From assembly GCA_016200225.1 (NCBI GenBank), contig JACQFD010000022.1, forward strand, positions 239,362 through 288,504: DNA of 49,143 nucleotides, written 5' to 3'. This document shows positions 7,306 to 16,106 of the stretch, one piece after another. Positions within the stretch are counted from its first letter, which is position 1. Each line of letters begins with the position of its first letter. The position numbers were made by a program, and so were the translations under genes. The DNA comes from Planctomycetota bacterium. Its GTDB lineage: Bacteria > Planctomycetota > UBA1135 > JACQFD01. The notes under the pieces are model-generated. The model saw nothing but the letters and a program-made list of their open reading frames with translations. It was not told the DNA's origin and ran no database searches.

Positions 7306-8823
7306 ATGACCCAGCCCAAAACCATCGGCGAATTACGCCGCGCCGGATACGAAACGCGTTCGGTCCGCGACGAAATGCGACACAACCTCCTCCGGATGCT
7401 CCGCGAAAAGACGCCGCGTTGGTCGGGGATTGTCGGCTACGACGCCACAGTTTTGCCGAACATCGAAAATGCAATTCTGGCAAAGCAGGACTTCATTCTG
7501 CTCGGTCTCCGCGGCCAGGCCAAGACTCGCATTCTGCGGCAATTGATACAATTTTTGGATGAAACAATTCCGGCGCTCGACGGCGCGGCATTGAACGACG
7601 ACCCCTTCGCGCCCGTCAGCGCGGAAGGCCGCAGAATCGTCGCCGAAAAAGGCGACGACGCGCCGATTTGTTGGATTCCGCGCGAGCAGCGTTACCGCGA
7701 AAAACTCGCGACGCCCGATGTAACCATTGCCGATTTGATCGGCGACATCGATCCGATCAAAGCCGCCGCGCGCGGTCTCTCCTATGCCGACGAAGGCGCG
7801 ATTCATTATGGTATCATTCCGAGGACCAATCGCGGAATCTTTGCAATCAACGAACTGCCCGACCTGCAGCCGCGCATCCAAGTCGGATTATTAAATATAC
7901 TCGAAGAGCGCGATTTTCAAATTCGCGGATTTCCGATCCGTCTGCCGCTCGATATCATGATGGTGTTCGCGGCAAATCCGGAGGATTATACAAATCGAGG
8001 AAATATCATAACTCCGCTGCGCGACCGCATCGCCGCGCAGATATTGACGCATTATCCGAAGACCGTCGACGAGGGAATGCTTATCACCGCGCAGGAGGCG
8101 TGGACCGACCGCGGGCCGTCGCCGAAAATTAACATTCCTTCGTTTTTGCGCGAGACCGTCGAGCGCGTCGCGTTCGAGGCGCGCGCGAGCGAATTTGTCA
8201 ATCAATCCTCGGGCGTTTCGGCGCGCCTCACGATCGCGCTGCTCGAACAGATCGTTAGTAATGCCGAACGGCGCGCGGCGCGGCTCGGATTGGCGACCGA
8301 GACGGCGCGCGTTTGCGATTTGTTAGCATCCGCGCCCGCCGTTTCGGGAAAAGTGGAATTAGTATACGAAGGCGAGCGCGAGGGCGTCGAAGTCGTGGCG
8401 AATCGACTGATCGGCCTCGGGTTGAAAGCTACATTTGATCAGTTCTTTCCCGACGCGCTGCGTTCGAAACCTACAAAAAAACAGGCGCACGGCGCGGACG
8501 CGCCGCCGGCGGGCGACGGCAGCGTGTTCAAGCCCGTGCAGGATTGGTTCGGCGCCGGAAATACGATTGTCATCGACGACAATCAGGATTCAGTATCGTT
8601 ACAAAAAATGCTCGTGAAGATTCCCGGCCTCGAGAGACTGACAAAAGAATATTTAACGAAACTCCGCGACGACGAATCGGCGGCGGCCATGGAATTCGTC
8701 CTCGAGGGACTGCATCAGAATTCGGTCCTTGCGCGGACGCTGCTCGACGGATCGCTCACGTACGGCGACATGGTGCGTTCGATGCTCGAAGGCATGGAAT
8801 TCAAAAAACCGCGCAAATCGTAA
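7306..8823 (+). CDS. MoxR/magnesium-chelatase-like AAA+ ATPase, 505 aa
   Basis: The start at ATG 7306 follows a 186-bp open stretch that overlaps the divergent Lon-N gene and is not protein-like. The P-loop is LGLRGQAKTR (about 66-75), a variant of GxxGxGK(S/T). The Walker B region is GIFAINELPDLQPRIQVGLL (about 177-196), and MMVFAANPEDYTNRGNIITP with LRDRIAAQI is the sensor-1/arginine-finger part typical of ChlI/MoxR-type ATPases, which remodel partner proteins carrying a von Willebrand A domain. No VWA gene is nearby in the window. The C-terminal half (about 380-505) is helical and carries a charged linker. The partner and target are unknown. Confidence 0.8.
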   Translation: MTQPKTIGELRRAGYETRSVRDEMRHNLLRMLREKTPRWSGIVGYDATVLPNIENAILAKQDFILLGLRGQAKTRILRQLIQFLDETIPALDGAALNDDPFAPVSAEGRRIVAEKGDDAPICWIPREQRYREKLATPDVTIADLIGDIDPIKAAARGLSYADEGAIHYGIIPRTNRGIFAINELPDLQPRIQVGLLNILEERDFQIRGFPIRLPLDIMMVFAANPEDYTNRGNIITPLRDRIAAQILTHYPKTVDEGMLITAQEAWTDRGPSPKINIPSFLRETVERVAFEARASEFVNQSSGVSARLTIALLEQIVSNAERRAARLGLATETARVCDLLASAPAVSGKVELVYEGEREGVEVVANRLIGLGLKATFDQFFPDALRSKPTKKQAHGADAPPAGDGSVFKPVQDWFGAGNTIVIDDNQDSVSLQKMLVKIPGLERLTKEYLTKLRDDESAAAMEFVLEGLHQNSVLARTLLDGSLTYGDMVRSMLEGMEFKKPRKS

Positions 8824-8843
8824 TAGTAGTAACGTCAAATTAA

Positions 8844-9803
8844 CTATTCGTCGCCGTCGTCCGCCTCGGAGTGCGGCCGCGCGCCCTCGCTCCACTGTTC
8901 TGGCGGCGGTTCGAGTTCCGAAAGAATTTCCAAATACGACGCGACGCGCGTCCGCGCGATTTCGCCGGTGTCGACGGCCGCGAGCACGCCGCAGCCCTCG
9001 TCGCCCGAGTGCTGGCAATTATTAAATTTGCATCTTTCGAGCAGCGGATCGAGGTCCGGAAAACAATGGCGAAGCGAACCGCGGTGCACGCCCCATGGAA
9101 TAAAATTACGAATCCCCGGCGTGTCGATCAAATCGCCGCCGTCGGGCATATGTAATAATTCGACCGACGTCGTCGTGTGGCGCCCCTGTTTCCATTTCCA
9201 TGATAAGTGTCCGATCGGACGATCCGCGCTCGGAATTAATATATTGATGATCGACGATTTGCCGACGCCCGAGAGTCCGGTAAGAACGCACGATTTGCCG
9301 CGGACGGCCGCGCGCAGCTCGTCGACGCCCGCGCCGGTTTTCATTGATGTTACAATACACACGCAGCGCGCTTTTCGATAAGTGTCGCAAATGCGCTCGA
9401 TGTCGCCCGGCCGGGCTTCGTCGCTTTTGTTTAATATAACGATTCCCGCGACGTCGTTCGCCGTCGCGGCGGCGAGCACGCGGTCGACGAACGTCGACGA
9501 AAACGTGGGTTTGCCGAGCGATCCGATCGCCGCGACGCAGTCGATGTTGGCTGCGATGACCTGCGCGTGCGGCGTCTCGCCGCCCGCGCGCCGAATTAAT
9601 TGTGATTTTCGCGGCGCGACTTCCGCAATTGTTAAATCATCGCCCGTCCCCTCGACGCGCACGAAATCGCCGACGGCGACCGGCCGCGTCGACCATGTCG
9701 ATTCTTGAAATAAATTGCCGCGCAACTGCGCGTACACGGATCGCCCGCCCGTTTCGACGAGCGCTCCACGCGCGTCCACGCGCAGGACGAGGGCTTGAGT
9801 CAA
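8844..9803 (-). CDS. rsgA: Small ribosomal subunit biogenesis GTPase RsgA
   Basis: RsgA is a circularly permuted GTPase that helps late maturation of the 30S subunit. The order of motifs fits: an N-terminal OB fold (about 1-75), G4 NKSD (about 125-128), then G1 GLSGVGKSS (about 176-184) and G3 DTPG (about 225-228). The C-terminal zinc knuckle HCFPDLDPLLERCKFNNCQH with the later GC supplies the Cys/His ligands. Only a TTG codon is available at the expected start (9803). A tail of acidic residues ends the protein. The gene converges with the ATPase gene (20 bp apart) and is divergent from the methyltransferase gene at 9883. Confidence 0.95.
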   Translation of the reverse strand: MTQALVLRVDARGALVETGGRSVYAQLRGNLFQESTWSTRPVAVGDFVRVEGTGDDLTIAEVAPRKSQLIRRAGGETPHAQVIAANIDCVAAIGSLGKPTFSSTFVDRVLAAATANDVAGIVILNKSDEARPGDIERICDTYRKARCVCIVTSMKTGAGVDELRAAVRGKSCVLTGLSGVGKSSIINILIPSADRPIGHLSWKWKQGRHTTTSVELLHMPDGGDLIDTPGIRNFIPWGVHRGSLRHCFPDLDPLLERCKFNNCQHSGDEGCGVLAAVDTGEIARTRVASYLEILSELEPPPEQWSEGARPHSEADDGDE

Positions 9804-9870
9804 ATGCGGAGTCGCAACAAAAAAAACGAAAAAATCAAATTAAGTATCCGTCGATGCGCGGCGCGATTGT

Positions 9871-9876
9871 TATGAT
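9871..9876 (+). promoter_or_regulatory. Possible -10 box close to the methyltransferase start
   Basis: TATGAT ends 6 nt before the GTG start at 9883. If used, the transcript would be leaderless. No clear -35 element is visible. Confidence 0.3.
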
Positions 9877-9882
9877 TCGTCC

Positions 9883-10689
9883 GTGAACGAACCACCGCCG
9901 ATCACATCGCGGCGCAATCCTATCATTCAGCAGTTCCGGCGCGCGCAGGAAGGCGCGGAGCCGGAGTATTTCGTCGTCGAGGGATTGCGCGTCGCCGAGG
10001 AGGCGGTGCGCGCCGGCGCGCCGATCGAGATCGCGCTCGCGACGCCGGATGCCGTCGCGGGAGATCGCGGCGCCGCGTTGCTCGACGCGCTGCGCGCCAA
10101 AAAAATCGACGTCCGCATCGTCGAATCGGGCGTCCTCGACGCGGCGAGCGCCACGCGCGCGCCGCAGGGGCTCGTCGCGCTCGTGCGGCGCGAGTCGAAA
10201 ACGCCCGACGAGATCTTTAAGAAAAAACCGATATTTATAGTGATTGCCGCGGGCGTATCGGATCCCGGCAATCTCGGAACATTGTTAAGAACCGCCGATG
10301 CCGCCGGTGCGGGCGGATTTATAGTATCGCGCGATTCCGTCTCGCCGTGGAACGACAAGGCGCTCCGCGCGTCGGCCGGATCCATCTTTCATATTCCGAT
10401 CGCGGCGAACGTGATATTTAAGGATATCGCGGCTTCGGCGCGCGCGCACGAAACGCGGCTCGTCGCGACCGCGTCCGTCGGGGGCGAAATATATCATAAA
10501 ACGAATCTGCGTCCGCCGATCGCGCTCGTTTTCGGCAACGAAGGCGGCGGTGTCGCCGACAATGTGCGCGCTTTATGTGAAATTACAGTTCGAATTCCGA
10601 TCAAGGGAATGGCCGAATCGTTAAACGTCGCGGCGGCTGGCGCGATTTTATGTTTTGAAGTCGCGCGCCAGCGCGGGAGCGGCGCATGA
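9883..10689 (+). CDS. TrmH/SpoU family RNA 2'-O-methyltransferase
   Basis: The protein has the two-part layout of SpoU enzymes. The N-terminal substrate-binding region begins ITSRRNPIIQQFRRAQEG and resembles the L30e-like domain. The C-terminal knotted SAM-binding domain holds motif 1 NLGTLLRTADAAGAGGF (about 129-145), motif 2 FGNEGGGV (about 217-224) and motif 3 IPIKGMAESLNVAAAGAIL (about 240-258). These enzymes methylate the ribose 2'-OH of rRNA or tRNA; the exact site cannot be read from the sequence. The start is GTG 9883. The stop overlaps the next start as ATGA (10686-10689), so translation of the next gene is probably coupled. Confidence 0.9.
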   Translation: MNEPPPITSRRNPIIQQFRRAQEGAEPEYFVVEGLRVAEEAVRAGAPIEIALATPDAVAGDRGAALLDALRAKKIDVRIVESGVLDAASATRAPQGLVALVRRESKTPDEIFKKKPIFIVIAAGVSDPGNLGTLLRTADAAGAGGFIVSRDSVSPWNDKALRASAGSIFHIPIAANVIFKDIAASARAHETRLVATASVGGEIYHKTNLRPPIALVFGNEGGGVADNVRALCEITVRIPIKGMAESLNVAAAGAILCFEVARQRGSGA

Positions 10690-10940
10690 GCGGTATGCCG
10701 CGCATTCCGAATTGCGAACGTTGCGGAAAACGCCTCGTGACGGTCACGCTCGGCGACGTCACCGACGGGGTTCGCGAAAATTATAAGATTTGCTCCGATT
10801 GCTGGACTTCGCTGTGCGATGCGTGTCCGCGATCCAACAAAACCGACGAGGACGCGATGGCAAACTGGGTGCTCGACCGGTTGCGCGACGAACGCATTTT
10901 AAAGAATACGAATTCCGGCGGAGGCGCCCCGGCAAAATGA
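10686..10940 (+). CDS. Small zinc-ribbon-like protein, 84 aa
   Basis: The short protein has three C-x2-C pairs: CERC (about 8-11), CSDC (about 37-40) and CDAC (about 44-47), so one or two zinc sites are likely. The rest is a helical C-terminus (NWVLDRLRDERILK). It overlaps the preceding methyltransferase by ATGA and the following gene by ATGA (10937-10940), so it is clearly part of the operon. I do not recognise the family. It could be an RNA- or protein-binding accessory factor. Confidence 0.75.
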   Translation: MSGMPRIPNCERCGKRLVTVTLGDVTDGVRENYKICSDCWTSLCDACPRSNKTDEDAMANWVLDRLRDERILKNTNSGGGAPAK

Positions 10941-12523
10941 ATAATTTACAAAAAAACGGCGCACCGACGGCTCCGACGCGCTGGTTATTAGTGCATTTAA
11001 TCGCGTGCGGCGCGTCGACGGTGGCCGTCGAAGTCTGCGCGTTCCGGCTGCTCGCGCCGTCGTTCGGGTCGACGCAGTTTATTACAACCAACGTCCTCGG
11101 CGTCGTGCTCGCGAGCCTCGCCGCCGGCTATTGGATCGGCGGACGAACGGCCGACCGGCGGCCGTCGGAAAAGTTATTATATTCAATCTCGCTCGTCGCG
11201 GCGGTGTTATTGATAATATTACCTTTCGTCGCCGACCCCGTGCTCGCCGCGGCGCGCCCGGCGATTTCGAATCAAAACGCGTCGCTCTTCGTTGGGACGC
11301 TCGCGGCGATGTTACTGATCTTCGGCGCGCCGATGTTTCTGTTAGGAATGGTCTCGCCGTTCACGATTCGGCTCCTCGCGCGCGGCGACGCGAGCGCGGG
11401 GTCGCGCGGCGGCCTCGTTTTCGCGCTTTCGACAGTCGGAAGCATCGCGGGCGCCTATTTGCCGGCATTATTAACAATTCCGCTGATGGGAACGCGAGGA
11501 TCGATACAACTTTTCGGCGCGCTCGTGCTGGCAAGCGCCGCCGCGGGATTGTTTTTCGCGCGCGCGCGCGCCGCGTCGGGCGGCGCGGCGATGATTATGA
11601 TCGCGCCGATTGTTATGATGCTGTTCCCGCAGCGGCGCGCGCTCGCTCCGAACGTGATCGAGGAGCGCGAAACGGCGTACCACGTCGTGCGCGTCGTTCG
11701 CGACGATCGCGAAAAGCGCAATTTGTTAGAAATGAACGAGGGTCTTTCCTATCATTCCATACAATACGACGATCGCCGGATTTCGCCGGGCGAGTGGGGA
11801 TACTTTCTGTTACTTCCGGACATCGCGCGGCCCCGGAATGGCGCGGAGAAGCCAAAATTGGATATATGTATTGTCGGGCTTGCGGCCGGCACGATCGCGA
11901 CGCAGCTCCAAATGTCGTTCGGCGACGAATACGGACTCCACATCGACGGCGTCGAGATCGACGGGGAAATCGTCGAACTCGGGCGCCGCTTTTTCGGTCT
12001 CGACGAGCGGTTTCTTAGTATTTTCATCGAAGACGGGCGCACGTTTCTCGCGCGAACCGATCGTAAATATGATATTATCATCGGCGACGCGTACCGGCAG
12101 CCGTACATTCCCGCGCACCTCGTGACGCGCGAGTATTTCGAAATAGTAAAGAGCCATCTGAAACCGGGCGGCGTGTGCGCCGTCAACGCCGGAGCGCCGA
12201 ACGCGAATTCGATCGCCCTCCGCGGAATTCAAAACGCGCTCGTGGCGGCATTCGGAAGCAGCTCGCGCACGGGCGGCGTCGGACGATTTGAAGTTATCAA
12301 TACCGACGTGCCATTTAATAATTATATCTTCTTCGCGAGCGACGGTCCGATCCGCCCGCGGTTGGAGGCCTCCCATCGCGCCGATCTCGCGCTCCACAAA
12401 CGGGCGGCATTGTATACATGGACCGCGCTCTCGGCGGATCCATCCGCGCCGACGTTCACCGACGACCGGTCGCCCGTGGAATGGTATACGGATTTGAGTA
12501 TATTGCAGATCGCGATGCGCTGA
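10937..12523 (+). CDS. Membrane spermidine-synthase-like protein (fused transmembrane and aminopropyltransferase-like domains)
   Basis: The ATG at 10937 overlaps the previous stop (ATGA). The N-terminal part (about 1-230) holds roughly seven hydrophobic helices of the kind found in spermidine-synthase-like membrane proteins, for example WLLVHLIACGASTVAVEVCA and FGAPMFLLGMVSPFTIRLLA. The C-terminal part (about 290-528) is a Rossmann methyltransferase-like domain: CIVGLAAGT matches the SAM/dcSAM-binding loop, GVEIDGEIVELGRRFF the acidic strand after it, and IIGDAYRQPYIPAHLVTREY the active-site region of spermidine synthase. The family's substrate is not settled, and true spermidine synthesis should not be assumed. 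The operon with an RNA methyltransferase gives little hint. Confidence 0.8.
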   Translation: MNNLQKNGAPTAPTRWLLVHLIACGASTVAVEVCAFRLLAPSFGSTQFITTNVLGVVLASLAAGYWIGGRTADRRPSEKLLYSISLVAAVLLIILPFVADPVLAAARPAISNQNASLFVGTLAAMLLIFGAPMFLLGMVSPFTIRLLARGDASAGSRGGLVFALSTVGSIAGAYLPALLTIPLMGTRGSIQLFGALVLASAAAGLFFARARAASGGAAMIMIAPIVMMLFPQRRALAPNVIEERETAYHVVRVVRDDREKRNLLEMNEGLSYHSIQYDDRRISPGEWGYFLLLPDIARPRNGAEKPKLDICIVGLAAGTIATQLQMSFGDEYGLHIDGVEIDGEIVELGRRFFGLDERFLSIFIEDGRTFLARTDRKYDIIIGDAYRQPYIPAHLVTREYFEIVKSHLKPGGVCAVNAGAPNANSIALRGIQNALVAAFGSSSRTGGVGRFEVINTDVPFNNYIFFASDGPIRPRLEASHRADLALHKRAALYTWTALSADPSAPTFTDDRSPVEWYTDLSILQIAMR

Positions 12524-12541
12524 GCGGGTTGCGGTCTATAA

Positions 12542-13141
12542 TTATAATTTAACGATTTCCATTCCCGCGCCGCGCCATAGCAGCGGCAGATCACGGTGGT
12601 CGGTTTCGAGTTCGCGCCACACGCCCCCGTCGATTCTGTATTGATAACAAACGCGGCGCGCGCGGTCGGCGGCGCGCCGGATGTCGAGCGTCGCCGATTT
12701 TAACAATCCATCGTCGATAGTATACATCATGCATTCTTCGACTCGGTGCGCGCCCTCGTCGAGGCGCAGCGTGCGGAGCAGCGGCATGAGTCCGCCGGGC
12801 GACTCGATGAACAGTTGCTTTCCGACCGCGGCCGGAATGATTACTTCCTCTTCGTCCGCGCGAAGAATTTTTAACTCAAGTACCGACCAATCCGCGGCGA
12901 CTCCAATTGCGCAGCGAAATCCCCGGGGGGATTGTCCGGCGGGAGTCCGTGTGATTTCGATTCTCCGGCCGAACGTACGCGTCGTCCGAATTTCCAATGT
13001 TTCCGTCGCGACCGGGGACTCGCTCGCGCGGATTTGATAGGTTTCACGCGCAAGGACGCGCACTTCTCCGCGCGGCGGAGTGGCGCACGCGGGCGCCGCG
13101 GTCAGAAGTAAACTAATAAAACGAAGCGCCGGTTGCCGCAT
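12542..13141 (-). CDS. Exported protein of unknown function, coupled to the molybdopterin oxidoreductase
   Basis: The protein of 199 residues begins with a signal peptide (LRFISLLLTAAPACATPPRG); the Cys near residue 19 could make it a lipoprotein, but the lipobox is weak. The rest looks like beta-strands, with no family I recognise. Its ATG (13139-13141) overlaps the TAA of the upstream oxidoreductase gene by one base (TAATG), so the two are probably translated together. This pairing is its main clue: it may be an accessory or unrelated passenger of the oxidoreductase. Confidence 0.7.
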   Translation of the reverse strand: MRQPALRFISLLLTAAPACATPPRGEVRVLARETYQIRASESPVATETLEIRTTRTFGRRIEITRTPAGQSPRGFRCAIGVAADWSVLELKILRADEEEVIIPAAVGKQLFIESPGGLMPLLRTLRLDEGAHRVEECMMYTIDDGLLKSATLDIRRAADRARRVCYQYRIDGGVWRELETDHRDLPLLWRGAGMEIVKL

Positions 13142-15351
13142 TATGCGCGCTCGATGCTAACGATCGCGTTGTAATCGGGCTCGCCGGAGATCGGATCCGC
13201 GCGGCGGCTGATCAGTACATTCGCCTCCGGCCATTGCGCGACCAAATTGCCCGCCGCGACGTCGGCGATGCGGGCCACTCCGCGCATCTCTCCCGTCGCG
13301 GATTTTAATAAAACACGTTCTCCGTTCTTGATATTCAGTTTCCGCGCGTCGCCTTCGTTTATAAACACTTCGTCGCGCGAAATCGATCCGGTCAGCGGAT
13401 CCTTCGTTCCAAACGTAATGGAATTGAATTGCTTGCCCCTTCGCGTCGATAGGTAAAATTTACCATCCGGCACGGCGACGTCGGGCATTTTAACAATTCT
13501 AAATTCCGCGCGATCCGCGGGCATTCCTTCGAATCGCCCTCCCGCGCAGAGCATCGGACCGCCCCATTGCACCCAGTCGCCGGCTTTCTTTAAATTCTCG
13601 ATTCCTTTATAAAGCGGCACGACGCGCGCGATTTCCTCGCGAATCTGCATCGTATTTTCATAATGAAGCGATTGCTTCAATTCGGGCCGCGCGCGCATCG
13701 CGATCAACGCCGGAATTTCCCATTCGGGTTTTGCCTCGCCGATGCGGGGACCCGGAATTTCTGGCGAGAAGCGGATGCGCCGCTCGGTGTTCGTCGACGT
13801 CACGCCGCCCGCGTGTTCGTAGCGCGTTTGCGCGGGAAGTAACAAAACAGACTCCCCCGGATCGAGCAGCGTGGAAGTGTTAATTACAATATCCTGATGG
13901 ATGCGCGTCCGCACGAGCGACATCGCGTGTTCGACAAATTTTGGATCCGGCATCGTCGCGAACAGATTGCCGCCCACCGAGTATAACATATCAATTTCGC
14001 CGCGCCCGCAGGCCTCGACGAGTTCGGGCGTTCGGAAACCGTGCCACGCCGGAACCCGCGCGCCCCACGTTTCCGACATTTTTGCGGCCGTCGTTTCATT
14101 AATAATGCCGAGTCCCGGAAGTTTCGACGGATCCACGGCCATTTCGCCGCCGCCCTGCACGCCGCTGTGTCCGCGAATCGGCATGATCCCGCACTTTTCG
14201 CGCCCGATCATGCCGCGCGACAATACAACATTAATCAACGCCATGACATTTTGAACGCCGAAACGGTGTTGCGTCAATCCCATCGAATAACACCACACCG
14301 AAGTGCGCGCTTTGGAATAGATATCTACAAAACGCATGATCTCGTCGCGCGTGGCGCCGGCGCTCTCCGCGATCGAATTCCACGACAGATCCTTAATATA
14401 TAATTCGATCGATTCGAAGTCCGAAGTATGCTGCTCGACAAACTCGCGATCGACCGCGCCGCGCTCAAGCAGTCCTTTCAACACGCCGTTCAAAAACGCG
14501 ATGTCGCCGCCGACGCGAACTTGAAAGAAGTCGTCCTGTAGTTTCGTTCCAAAGAGCGCGGACTTCGGCAGCGACGGCACCCAGTAGCGCTCGAGACCCG
14601 GCTCGCGGTACGGATTAATAACAACAATTCGAGTTCCCCGATCTTTCGCCACCGCCATGTACTTCGTCGAGACCGGCTGATTGTTAGCGAGATCGGTTCC
14701 AACCAAAACTAATAAATCCGTGCCGATAAAATCCGAAAGAGAACATGTCGGCGCGCCGATGCCGATCATATCTTTCAGCGCGGCGACGCTCGCGGCGTGG
14801 CAAAGTCGCGCGCAGAGGTCGACGTGATTGCTTCCGAGCAGGCGCGCCGATTTTTGAAATATATAATACGCTTCATTTGTAATTCCGCGCGACGTCGCGA
14901 AAAAGCCGAGCCGCTCCGGCGCCGTGCGCGTGATCGCGAACGCCGCGGCGTCGAGCGCCTCGTCCCAACTGATCCGCCGGAAGCCGCGTTCGCCTTTCTT
15001 CCAAATATAAGGATGCGGCACGCGGCCTAATTGTTGTAATTCCTCATTTGTTAATTGTCGCAATCGCGCGACGTCCTCGACCGCGCGATCCGTAAACGCC
15101 GGCATCGTGTTCAACCGCAGAAGGCGCAGCCGCGTTGTACACAAATGCACGCCTTCGATGACGTCGTCGCGCAGGCCGCGCGGCCCAAGCGAGCAGCCGT
15201 CGCAAACCCCATCGCGCAAAATCCGCCACGCGTATCCGAGGTTGTCGCGATTCTCGAACGCGACGCGCGCGACCTCGCGAATGTGGCGCGGCTTCTCCGA
15301 CAAGAGGCCGAACGGAATCGCGTTGCGCCAGCCGGTGTGCGTCTTCGACAT
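13141..15351 (-). CDS. FdhF/YdeP family molybdopterin oxidoreductase alpha subunit
   Basis: The start ATG at 15351 gives MSKTHTGWRNAIPFG, the usual beginning of the family; the open frame reaches 15474 but the extra 41 residues overlap the divergent gene and look non-coding. GVCDGCSLG (Cys50, Cys53) starts the 4Fe-4S ligand region, HLCTTRLRLLRLNT follows, and LCARLCHAASVA places Cys184 where formate dehydrogenase H has selenocysteine as the molybdenum ligand. GTDLLVLVGTDLANNQPV, GHSGVQGGGEMAVDP and the C-terminal beta barrel (IKNGERVLLKSATGEMRG) bind the bis-MGD cofactor. No partner subunits or fdhD lie nearby. The substrate is uncertain: YdeP-like members are linked to acid resistance or formate-like chemistry, not firmly defined. 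No Tat signal is seen, so it is probably cytoplasmic. Confidence 0.88.
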   Translation of the reverse strand: MSKTHTGWRNAIPFGLLSEKPRHIREVARVAFENRDNLGYAWRILRDGVCDGCSLGPRGLRDDVIEGVHLCTTRLRLLRLNTMPAFTDRAVEDVARLRQLTNEELQQLGRVPHPYIWKKGERGFRRISWDEALDAAAFAITRTAPERLGFFATSRGITNEAYYIFQKSARLLGSNHVDLCARLCHAASVAALKDMIGIGAPTCSLSDFIGTDLLVLVGTDLANNQPVSTKYMAVAKDRGTRIVVINPYREPGLERYWVPSLPKSALFGTKLQDDFFQVRVGGDIAFLNGVLKGLLERGAVDREFVEQHTSDFESIELYIKDLSWNSIAESAGATRDEIMRFVDIYSKARTSVWCYSMGLTQHRFGVQNVMALINVVLSRGMIGREKCGIMPIRGHSGVQGGGEMAVDPSKLPGLGIINETTAAKMSETWGARVPAWHGFRTPELVEACGRGEIDMLYSVGGNLFATMPDPKFVEHAMSLVRTRIHQDIVINTSTLLDPGESVLLLPAQTRYEHAGGVTSTNTERRIRFSPEIPGPRIGEAKPEWEIPALIAMRARPELKQSLHYENTMQIREEIARVVPLYKGIENLKKAGDWVQWGGPMLCAGGRFEGMPADRAEFRIVKMPDVAVPDGKFYLSTRRGKQFNSITFGTKDPLTGSISRDEVFINEGDARKLNIKNGERVLLKSATGEMRGVARIADVAAGNLVAQWPEANVLISRRADPISGEPDYNAIVSIERA

Positions 15352-15461
15352 TTCAAATCGAAGTATGCGCGCCGCAACGGCAAACTCAATCGCAATGCCG
15401 CCGCGATCGGCCTTCCAAAGATCGCGAACTTTCGGCGCGCGCCGCGTCCAACACGCGTACG

Positions 15462-16091
15462 ATGAAACAAGCAATCATGACCGAAACGAATGTCCCAAAG
15501 CGGACAATTGTCCCAAAACCGCTCACGCGAAATTTACATATCCAAGCGCGGCGGCCGAGATTTCAATCGATCGGCGGGCCGGTCGGCCTCGCAATATTAT
15601 TAATGACGGCCGTCTCCGTCGCGCTCTTTGGATATGTAGCATGGCAAAAGTATGGAACCGTCGTCAGGAAAGTGTTCGCGACGAATGTGTCGAGTTCGTT
15701 CAAGTCCCGCGCCGATTACTTTAAATCGCGCCTCGACGCCATCGATTCGGCGGGCGCGAAGCGGCGGTTCGGGTTCTTTTCGTTATCGACGAATCCGCGC
15801 GTTTTGAAAGTATATCATGACGGCGATTCGTTGGTAATCGACGCGTCGGACGCGCGCGATTTTCACGGCTCGATCGAAGCGGCAAGAACAATCCCGGCTT
15901 TCGGAGCCGCCGGCGCCGATGTCGAGAAATTGATAATTAAACTTTCGCCGCCGCGCGACAATGCGAAGCTCGCCGGTTTGCTCAAGGAAATTTTTATTAA
16001 AGTTCTCGACGGCGCCGAGGAAAATCTCGTCGACAAAGCGTTGGGAAATATCAGCGAAATCACGATGAACGATCTGCCGGACGACAAATAG
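15462..16091 (+). CDS. Single-pass membrane protein of unknown function, 209 aa
   Basis: A basic N-terminus is followed by one transmembrane helix (about 39-62, GPVGLAILLMTAVSVALFGY). The rest (about 70-209) is predicted to face outside and shows no motif I can name. A second ATG at 15477 (MTETNVPKR) is equally possible and would lie about 14 nt after a -10-like TACGAT. It runs divergently from the oxidoreductase and ends 15 bp before rarA, so it may be co-transcribed with rarA. It looks like a genuine gene from its codon pattern and its position. Confidence 0.65.
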   Translation: MKQAIMTETNVPKRTIVPKPLTRNLHIQARRPRFQSIGGPVGLAILLMTAVSVALFGYVAWQKYGTVVRKVFATNVSSSFKSRADYFKSRLDAIDSAGAKRRFGFFSLSTNPRVLKVYHDGDSLVIDASDARDFHGSIEAARTIPAFGAAGADVEKLIIKLSPPRDNAKLAGLLKEIFIKVLDGAEENLVDKALGNISEITMNDLPDDK

Positions 16092-16106
16092 ATAGTCGAA
16101 CATTGC

